From contig MU617017.1 of assembly GCA_025201705.1 (NCBI GenBank), positions 1 to 26,954 on the forward strand: 26,954 nucleotides of DNA, written 5' to 3'. Source of the DNA: Dissophora ornata. Its lineage: Eukaryota > Mortierellomycota > Mortierellomycetes > Mortierellales > Mortierellaceae. This document shows, piece by piece, positions 18,704 through 26,954 of this stretch. Both the position numbers and the translations under genes were made by a program. How positions within the stretch are numbered: position 1 is the first letter of the stretch; every line of letters starts with the position of its first letter. The notes beneath the pieces were generated by a model. The model was not told the origin of the DNA and ran no database searches. It saw nothing but the letters and a program-made list of their open reading frames with translations.

Positions 18704-21700
18704 ATGTTGATCGCACACCCCTCGAGCCTTCCTTCTGCAGACTCAGAGTCGCTCTATAGTACCCTTACACCTTCATTACCCTACGAGTCGAGTGTTTGCC
18801 TTCCCTGGCCTAAGCAGGTCAGAGAAGGAGCCCGCCCCCCAGCCAAAACATCAAAACTTTCCAGATCGACGCGCTTGCATCACCAGCGACGCTCAAAAAA
18901 TATCTTGAAATCGACTTCGAGCACTATCTTTGGACAGTGGGATATTCCAGTGAAAACCGAGGCACATCTTCATAGCAAGGTAAAAGGCAAGGCTGGAGCT
19001 AGTAGAGGAGGGCAAAGAGAGATCGCCACAATGGGTACGACCCCTGCCGCCAATGTTACCGAAGACGGAAACTCTGCAACAAACCAAACCAACACGACAG
19101 AACCATCTGTTCCAACGACCCCTCGAGAGCACACATCCCCATCGCACAAACCAAGCTCGCCTATCTTAAAGACCCTGCGGCGGATACCCTCTGCCCTCAA
19201 CAGTGTCAGCAGCAACGCGACGACTTCGTGGACAATTGGTCAACAGAAGAGCGGCAACAGGCGCAATGCGGTCCCTCCGACAACTGCAGTCCCCTCACCA
19301 GATGACTCGGCTGCAACGGATGCTTTCTCGGGACGGTCCAAGTTCCTGAGAGCATTTGGCAGGTTCAAGAACAGGCATCTGTCTCGAAGAAAGTATGTAC
19401 GATGCACGTGTATTCCTGTTTCCTCCCTCTCCACCTTGCGTCTCCCTCCCATCCCACGTACCATCTGACCACCGAGTGCTCCCTGGTGCTTTGTTATTTT
19501 GTTTTTCGCTCTCCTGCGTGGTTTGTCATCCATCGGGACGCGCTCAAAGCTCTGAAAGAGCATTTCCACGCTACGGGCTTCCCCTGTGTTGAGACGTGTC
19601 AAACTGACCTTTTTTGTTACCATTGTTTTCCCGTTGGTGTCACTCATATTTTTTTTTCACACATGCACAAAAATAATGTTTCCCATCCCCCACAGGTCCA
19701 ATGCGGCTGGAACGGGAGCGCCATCTGTGACAAGTAATAATAGCGACAACATGTCGACCTCCGCCTCAATCACCTCGTCTTTTGTCCTACCACCTATGCA
19801 CTTTGACAACGACCTCTCGTTTAGCTCAGCGGACCAAGGCTCGAGCGCAAATGCTCCACATTCCGACTCTACGTCAGCATCCATGAGGTCTTATGTCGGG
19901 CCAGCCAAACACACGGAGAATACGGAGCAATTTCGATTACAGGATATTGATATGGAGGACTCTGAAGCGCGTCGCTCCTACGCCCATGACGACGGGTCGG
20001 GCTCGTCCTCTCTACGCGTCAAGTTTAAGAACCGAGTCCACAACACTCTTGCCCATATTAAGTCCTCCTCCAACCTCAGAGAAAAGGCACGCTCGCAGCA
20101 ACGCCCAACCTCTGCCCCCATCTCTTTCGCTTCCACTTCCAACTCCACTAACTCCACTCCTATTCCCAGTCCAACAGAATCAATCCAAGTTCAACAACTC
20201 CAGTCCTCCTTCACCTCCACCACATCTGATCCTCAACAAAGCACTGCTATGATTCGACTTTCGAAGCCGTTCTGGACCCTTCCTCGCGTTCGTCCCGAGT
20301 CTAGTTCAAGCAAACTGTTGCCATGGACAAGCAGCAGCCGGCGCAGCTCCCTGGCCGAGAAGACGCCTCGCGGCAAAACGCATATCCCAGATTTGGATGC
20401 CGCCATGTTCTCGCCCGAGATTCGTACCATCCACGACGTTCAGCAACCATCGCCCGCAAAAGACGTCGCGAAAGAAGACGCTGTCGATGAGTTCGATTCT
20501 GACGACTCTATCGATTTCATCATGCCGGGCGACTACAATGACTACACCCAGTTTGCGGAGCTGCCCCTCAAGAAACGCAAGAAACTGGAGGCCGCTGCCG
20601 CTGCCGCTGCTGCTGCTGCCACGACCCAAGATCCTTCTGGCAGGCGCTCCCGTACTATGAAGAGGTTCCTGCTCCCTCAGAAGTCCAATGCTGAGAAAGA
20701 GCAAGGCAAAGCGACGGAAAACGACCAAATTCAAGGAACCCAAAACAATCCTGTTGCCGAGGTTAGCGCACCAACTGAGACTGTCATCCCCGAGAGAAGC
20801 AGCAAAAAACGGCCCAAAGACCAGGACTCGATTGACCAGAAGCCCTCCGAATGGCGCAAGGCCATCATGAAGTCACTACATATTGGCCGTGCGACGAAGA
20901 AAGTCAAAGCTTCGTCCACCCCTGCACAGTCTTTATCCGGATCTCCCGTCGACGAAATGGCTCCATCCATAGTTTTCACAGGGCCTCGCGATCCGCTGCA
21001 GTCATCTCACCGAGACAGCGGTGTCTATCCTGGAGACCAAGGCTTTCGCCTCAAACGCTCAGAGAGCACCAGCTCTACGCGATCACGCTCTTTGGGCACT
21101 TCAACCCATGCTGGTCTGATGGCCACCACCGTCACCGGACCCAAAGCCCCAGGAACCGGCCGCGAGACTCTTGAGATGGCCATGCGTCGGCGTCGAAGAA
21201 GCAGCGCAGTTCGCACAAATCTGCTGGACCCCAACGCGTCGTTCATGCTGCCAGGCGGTCCTCGCTACTTTGACGACGATGCTGCTTCAACCCACGTTAC
21301 ACACACCTTCACCAGCTTCACCCTCGAGCTGGCAGATTTACATCACGCGCAGGCTGTAGTAAACGACTCTGTGACTCCTGGCCTCTTCAACTTTAAGCGC
21401 CAGCCTCGCATGACAATGTCGTCTGTGCACCAGATGGACACTGACCAGGAATTCAAGGGGTTTGAATCCGATGGCGACGCGATGAGTGGCTACACTGGTG
21501 ACGCCGATATATCGATGGATGAGATTTTTGTCCGCTCCAAGACATCGGCCGCAACAAGGGATGGAAGGGAAAAAGGCAAAAGACGTGACTCTAGCTCATC
21601 TGAACTCACGGTCAGAAGGAAAATGTCAATCGGTGACATTGACTCCGATACTCTCTCTGAACTCCCTGTGTCATCTATGCGAACACGAGACTTAAACCGG

Positions 21701-23012
21701 AGCAGCAGTGGCGGTCGCAGCAGCTACAATAAGCAGCTGGAAAACAATGGTCGGGAGAGTCCAAGGTCACCCAGGCGGTCAGCCGCATCCGGGACACCCA
21801 CTTTGAATCGAAAGCCCAGTCGTCACCTCCCTAACGGCTCCCCGATTGTAACTGGACCCACTCCAGGAACGGTTGCATCTTCGCCTCCACGCAACTCACA
21901 TCTTTCGAACATATTGCAGCAATCTCGGTCAACTGTCCCGACACTGAACACCAAGCTGCCGGTCAGTCAAGGTAATACACTCTCTTCCTCCATTACTTTT
22001 GTGTGATCTGCACTTGCCAATGTGCACCACTCTAACAACATTATCTGCGTTTTGTTATTATCACCCAATAGCCAAGAATGGACAGGAAACATTCCATCAC
22101 CAGAGACAATCATCATCCTCTCACCACCAACAGGCATCCAGCGATACGCTTTTGCCTCACCATCTCAAGAACTTCAGCACAGCCTCGACTTTGTCTGCGA
22201 GTTCTGGTTACTCTGCTCAAACCCTAAACGGAAGTGTTCCATTGACTTTCCAGCCCAAGGAATTTGATGCTAGTCAAGATTTCTCACCAAGCACGCTCGT
22301 GGACCTCAAGTCTATGGACTTTGAATCACTCTTGAGGACTGCAGAGCGCGAACAGCAAAAGAGTCAAGAGGAACAACAGCAGCAGCAGCAGCAGCGGACG
22401 CTGAAGAAGAAGAAGAGCTTTCAGTTCCAGAACTCGAAACCTCTCAAAATCTATCATGGAGGAGTAGGAGCAGCATCCAACGGTGACCGCTTCAACAATG
22501 TCGAGAACTATGAGAACGTGTTCCTCAAGAGCAGCAGCAGCCACTCACCACTGAACACTAAGAGCGCCCTTTCTGCCTTGGTGGCATCGGCGCCTAACTT
22601 GGATGAACTACGCACGCGTGGCTCAGACGCAAGCTTCTACAGCATCCACAGCAACCAGATCAGTGCCGCTAGCAACGGCGTGAACCACAACAGGAGTCAT
22701 AGCAGCCTTGGTGGCAGGTATAACGGAGGTCTTCAGGTCCAGACTAACCGAATGGAGCGACCTCCATCAGCGCATGGTCACTACCCGAGGGTCCCTGTTT
22801 CGAAGAGCGCGATCACGTTTGAGATGGCAGAGAGCGCAGCAATGGCGCACCATGCGAGGATCCGGAATAACCCACGATCGCAGCGGGTGATGAAGAAGAA
22901 GACTAGCGTGATCACGTTAAGCGGCAATGTTCAGGGCCGCCGTGAGGACGATGGCATGATTCGCGTGTCGGTCGCTCCTACAATCGATCCTCGTCAATGG
23001 CGCGCATCGTAG
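18704..23012 (+). CDS. Large low-complexity, probably nuclear protein of unknown function (three exons)
   Basis: Exons 18704-19392, 19696-21971 and 22072-23012 join in phase (donors GTATGT and GTAATA; acceptors CACAG and AATAG) to give 1,301 residues. I do not recognise a family. The ATG at 19031, in a much better context (acaATGG), would give 1,192 residues and may be the true start. Ser/Thr/Pro-rich disordered sequence dominates. Visible marks are a Lys/Arg cluster KKRKK followed by ten alanines (about 521-538), further basic clusters, an Arg run MRRRRRSS near 726, and a polyQ run near 1089. The least low-complexity stretch follows the Arg run (around LDPNASFMLPGGPRYFDDD and FTLELADLHHAQAVVND, about 735-795) and may be a folded or binding core. 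An acidic patch DEFDSDDSIDFIMPGD lies near 500. The basic clusters suggest nuclear location (inference). Gene existence is well supported by 3.9 kb of phased open frame. Confidence 0.8.
20591..20620 (+). repeat. Ten-alanine GCN run in coding sequence
   Basis: Mixed GCC/GCT codons encode ten consecutive alanines directly after the KKRKKLE basic cluster of the large hypothetical protein. The mixed codons suggest an older, stabilised tract rather than a fresh slippage product. Confidence 0.9.
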
Positions 23013-23513
23013 GAGTTTGATTTTCCCCCATTTCATTGCAGTTTTTTGTTTTTTATTTTATTATTGCTGTTGTCGTTGTCGTTGTTCGCGATTGTATTTC
23101 TTTCTGTTCTACTACCAATACCCAACCCAAAAAAAAAGCATCTCGGTTCGAGTTCGCTTGTTCGCTTTAAGCACAAAACCCCCAATTGTCAAAAAAACCA
23201 TCCCTGTTGTACACCACTTTGTCAAAAAAAGAAAAAAAATAACACCAGAAAAAAAGGGAAAAGGCACAAAACTGCTTTATCTTTGTAGCAATAACAAAAA
23301 AAACAAACCTCGGTTTGAATAAGTTGCAAATAAATAAAATAAATAAGAAAAATGAAAAAAGAATCAGTCCCACTTGTTGGATCGCAGCGCCTACGATTTC
23401 CGTACGCTGAACTGTTTTCTTCACTCTTACTTAAAAAAATCTTCACTTCTTCATCTTCACTCTTACTAAAAATAAAAAAAAAATAAGATACCCAACTTCA
23501 ACATGTTTTTTCG

Positions 23514-23545
<32 letters not shown>

Positions 23546-24117
23546 ACAAAGTGATACTCGAAAAACAAAATCTTAAGTACCCTAAAAAAAAAAGAAGTGG
23601 CGCCCGAGGCGTTGCCACGGGCACACACTAGTTTGTTTTTCCGCAGTCAAAACGGCCTTCATTATTTTTCCGTTCTGCGCCACCCCAGCATCGAACCCAC
23701 TTGCTCTCTCTTGCAAGACACACGGCTGTATGCGCTTTATCCTTTTATCCCTTCTCGCCACCTCCAATCGCGCAGATTGATTCCTCGGACAATCGTACAC
23801 TTTCATCTTTCTCATTCTTTGATCAGCGGTTTTATTTACATTGACCTGATCGCCATCCTTACCTCCACGCAGCTCTTCCCTCGGTACAGAATCAACAGAA
23901 ACAATAACCTACTTGGCATCCCTGTACTTATATTCTATTGTAATCTATCATTCAGTTTTGTCTTCTTGTGGGTTTTTCTCTTTCATTTCCCCCCCCCCCA
24001 ACTCTCTACTTCCACAAAGTCAAACGCCTCCCTCCACTACCAAATCGAGCAAGATATAAGCAAAACAAGTAGCTCAACCTGCTCAATTGTTGAACGCATT
24101 AATATCAAATCACCAGC
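23013..24117. other. A/T-rich 3' UTR and BRF1 promoter region
   Basis: The first 600 bases are strongly A-rich, with many short poly(A) runs and AATAAA-like hexamers (for example around 23330-23342), fitting the 3' UTR and termination zone of the upstream gene. From about 23620 the sequence is C/T-rich and holds a C run at 23989-23999, fitting a promoter and 5' UTR for BRF1. A 201-codon plus-strand frame at 23597-24202 overlaps this region and the BRF1 start in another frame and is not supported. Confidence 0.55.
23514..23543. repeat. Poly(A) run of 30 bases
   Basis: A pure A tract within the A-rich interval downstream of the large hypothetical gene. Confidence 0.95.
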
Positions 24118-26810
24118 ATGGCCTGTCCTTATTGTGGCGGCAATAGTATCGAGTACGATGCTGGTCAGGGAAACGCCACCTGTACCCAGTGCGGCGCTGT
24201 AAGTTCACAACAACAGATTTTTCTTGTAATTTGAACCCGATGATGGATTGAGAGAAACTAATAACATTTCGGTGGCGTTTTTTTTTTTTTTTTTTTTTTT
24301 CTGTAGGTGTTGGAAGAAAATACCATCATCGCCGAGATCTCGTTCAGTGAAGGTAGCGGTGGAGCAGCATCAGTGGTCGGCACATTTGTCGGCGAGGGCA
24401 AAGGTATGGTAACACAAACACTGGCCCCTTTTTTTAATCTGCATAGATTCGTTTGTGATTAACATGGATCTGTTCTGTCGTAAAATGCATCTTTTAGCTG
24501 GAGCCAGGACGAGTGGGCCAGGAAGGAGGCAGACGAGTCAGGAGTCGAGAGAAAAGACCTTAGATGCGGCCCGGCGACGAATCACAGCTATGGCCGTCGC
24601 TCTCAAGCTGAACGAGCATCATGCCGAGGTTGCGCAACGCTATTTCAACCTCGCCATCACGAATAACTTTATCCAGGGTCGCAGGAGTGAACATGTTGTC
24701 GCCTGCTGCCTCTACATCGTCTGCAGAATCGAGAGGACGACGCACATGCTGATTGATTTCTCGGAACTGCTTCAGGTACAAAGATCATTCGTGCAAATGA
24801 ACCCGCTGTTATTGCTCTTGTACTGACATATGTTTGCTGTCGTTGTTATTCCTTTAATAATTTAGCTGAACGTGTTCAAATTGGGCGTTACATTTCTTCA
24901 TCTCACAAAGCAATTGAATCTGATCCTGCCACTGGTAGACCCATCCCTCTATATCTCTCGATTTGCAACACTGCTGGACTTTGGTGAGGATACTCAACGC
25001 GTCGCGAACGACGCCCTTCGCTTGGTTTCGCGCATGGATCGAGATTGGATCAGGACAGGTCGTCGGCCGGCTGGTATATGTGGCGCCTGTCTATTGATCG
25101 CAGCCAGGATGCACCACTACCGACGTTCGCAAAAGGAGATTATCCAGGTCGTCAAGATTGGAGAGGCCACGTTGAAGAAACGTCTGGAAGAATTTGCTGC
25201 TACCCCCTCGGGAAAATTGACGGTCTCGGATTTCAGAGAGCTCTGGCTGGAGGACGCGGCCGACCCCCCTGCATTCGCAAAGTCTAGGAAGCGAAATCAT
25301 TGGGAGTTTGGCGAGGATAATGAAGAGCAAGATGAGGTCAACCAGGAGATCGTGAGACGCGGAGATAGAACACACGTTGTTGATCTGCAGCAGGTTAAGG
25401 AAGGCCATGAAGAGCCTGCGGGAGGCCGGGTTGTAACAGAGCCGGCAGGCACGGCGCGACCATCTTACTCAGAGCGCGTCGTACCCGTCCTCGGTGGAGC
25501 TAGCAATCAGAAGAATGAAGGCGAAGCCGAAGAGGCTGAAGAAGAAGAGGAAGAAGAGGAAGCTGAAGCAGAGGCCGCTGAGGAAGATGAAGAAGAACAA
25601 GCAGAGGAGGAAGATGAAGAGGAAGTTGTCGAGGAAGAGATGGAAGAAGAAATGGAGGCTGCCATGAAAGATCCTTTGATCCTCGAAGAGGAGGCTCGCT
25701 TGGATGGTAAGTGATCGCTTTTTTATGCTTCTCAAAGTTTCTGACTAGAGCTATTTTGAATTATGTCTTAACCGTTGTGTTTACGTCTGCTGCGATGTTT
25801 AGCTGAGGAAGAGGCACGCAAGTTGATTCCGTTCGAAGAATTGGACGACGTGGATGATGATGAGATTGAAAACATTATCCTTAACGAAGAAGAAGTCAAA
25901 ATCAAGACACAGGTGTGGATGGAGTTCAACAAGGAGTATCTTCAAGAGCAAGAGGAGAAACGCGCACGCATCGAGATGGAAAAGAAAATGGGCATCTATC
26001 ACAACAAGAAGGGGGTAAGTGGAGAAAGTTATCTCTTGCTCCTGTTTTAGGCGACAGAGGAATATGGCCAACCCCTAACACGTCGAATTTTTTTTTTCGC
26101 TATACCATCAATAGCGCAAGAAGGCCAAACGCAACGTGGCTGGTCCACCATCCTCGGCAGCGGAAGCAGGCAAGAATATCCTCCAGCCAAAGCTGCCTCG
26201 TGCCAAGTCTAAAAAGATCAACTATTCTGCACTAGAGACGATGGATGACCTGTTTGACACGAAACCCATGTATTACGACAATGAATCACCTGCGGCCATC
26301 AAATCTGTCTTTGAGGAGCCAATTCTGGTCAAGACCCCCGCCCGATCACGTCAATCATCCATGCCCCCAAGTCGCGAGGGTTCTGCTCGCCCAGGTCGTT
26401 TGTCGTCTGTCAGTCGGATGATCAAGAGCAAAGGCGGTACTGCCTCCAAGTTCTCGTCCACACCCACAGGGAGCCGCACGGTCTCGCGCGAACACTCTAT
26501 GCAGCGCAGCTTCGGAGTATCCTCCGCATCGGCTGGGGCGACGAGTACGGTGGCTGGTGTAAAGAGAGACAGCTCGATGATGGTCGACGACGAGGATGAG
26601 GATGAGATCATCGCGCCCCCCAAGTCGAGGACAAGAGCAGAGCGGGAGGCAGATGCAACAATGGCATCTGAAACTGAGGCGGAAGGACAAGGCGCTGGAG
26701 ACGAGTATGAGGAAGACGAGGCGGAAGAAGCACCCCAATCATGGCAAGCACAGTTCGGATACACTCAAGTAGAGGACTATGCGGATGATTATGAAGATGA
26801 GTGGGACTAG
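24118..26810 (+). CDS. BRF1: BRF1, TFIIB-related subunit of TFIIIB (six exons)
   Basis: BRF1 joins TBP and BDP1 in TFIIIB and recruits RNA polymerase III to tRNA and 5S genes. Exons: 24118-24198, 24307-24403, 24498-24775, 24866-25706, 25803-26014, 26115-26810; all junctions are in phase, giving 734 residues. An N-terminal zinc ribbon has C3, C6, C22 and C25 (CPYC...CTQC). Two cyclin folds follow: about 77-170 (REKTLDAARRRI, VACCLYIVCRIE, MLIDFSELLQ) and about 172-265 (PSLYISRFATLLDFGED, DWIRTGRRPAGICGACLLIA, KEIIQVVKI). An expanded Glu/Ala-rich acidic stretch spans about 369-420. The BRF1 C-terminal TBP-binding homology block is at about 442-505 (DEIENIILNEEEVKIKTQVW and the EQEEKRARIEMEKKMGIY helix), followed by SKKINYSALETMDDLFD. 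The tail is Ser-rich, then acidic. Length is comparable to human BRF1. Identity is firm. Confidence 0.95.
24278..24300 (+). repeat. 23-base T run at the BRF1 intron 1 acceptor
   Basis: A pure T tract ends immediately before the CTGTAG acceptor, acting as an extreme polypyrimidine tract. Its length is likely to vary between strains through slippage (inference). Confidence 0.9.
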
Positions 26811-26940
26811 AAGGAACTACTTGATGCTCTCCACTTTTAATTTTGCATCCGCAGCTACTCTTCGCTGATAAATCGAAAGAGCTGACAAAAATGGCACACT
26901 GCGGTAGAGAGCCGCTGGTGACGGCGAAATTTTAGACCTA

Positions 26941-26946
26941 AATAAA
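26941..26946 (+). terminator. Polyadenylation signal downstream of BRF1
   Basis: An AATAAA hexamer lies 131 bases after the stop codon at the window's end; the stretch between holds nothing else I can identify. Confidence 0.45.
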
Positions 26947-26954
26947 TACAAAAA

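Noticed and set aside
23597..24202. 201-codon plus-strand frame
   Set aside because: It runs through the BRF1 5' region and into BRF1 exon 1 in a different frame; BRF1's zinc ribbon is unmistakable in the other frame.
1..26954. Search for CRISPR arrays, tRNA genes, transposases or terminal inverted repeats
   Set aside because: No regularly spaced repeats, no cloverleaf-like segment and no transposase or reverse-transcriptase motif was seen in any frame.

Overview
The window looks like nuclear DNA of an early-diverging fungus, probably a Mortierella-like member of the Mucoromycota. The reasons are short introns (mostly about 100 bases, GTAAGT/GTACGT-type donors and TAG/CAG acceptors), fungal-type housekeeping genes (BRF1, SGF11, a NOL8-like RRM protein), a secreted GPI-type protein, and many homopolymer and dinucleotide runs between genes. 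The lineage is inferred from gene content and style only. All splice sites were placed by eye from reading-frame continuity and consensus, and no database search was possible.

Layout. (1) From 1 to about 490 there is an apparently decayed coding remnant. (2) From about 490 to 4535 lies a roughly 2-kb tandem duplication. Each unit carries a TIM10-like small Tim sequence on the plus strand (clearly broken in unit A, open but N-terminally short in unit B), converging on an intact two-exon GNAT-type acetyltransferase gene on the minus strand with its own TATA box and a promoter minisatellite. (3) From 4536 to 5528 there is sparse sequence with one doubtful minus-strand reading frame. (4) From 5529 to 9500 is a seven-exon NOL8-like nucleolar RRM protein. 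(5) From 9744 to 12178 on the minus strand is a nine-exon SGF11 (SAGA deubiquitinase module) gene, convergent with NOL8. (6) From 12774 to 12983 is a candidate 47-residue single-pass membrane protein. (7) From 13074 to 15285 on the minus strand is a secreted, apparently GPI-anchored protein with the fold family of bacterial substrate-binding proteins. (8) From 15491 to 15649 is a possible remnant of an RTA1-like membrane protein. (9) From 15650 to 18703 I see no convincing gene. (10) From 18704 to 23012 is a very large, low-complexity, nuclear-looking protein of unknown function. (11) From 24118 to 26810 is a six-exon BRF1 gene (TFIIIB subunit).

The recognisable genes are unlinked housekeeping functions: rRNA biogenesis, histone H2B deubiquitination, and Pol III initiation. 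They do not form a pathway. The parts that look unusual are the tandem TIM10-like/GNAT duplication with its unequal decay and repeat expansions, the GPI-anchored substrate-binding-protein homologue, the additional Cys cluster and micro-exon in SGF11, and the uncharacterised 1.3-kb-residue-scale protein at 18704. I found no CRISPR array, tRNA, rRNA or transposase.
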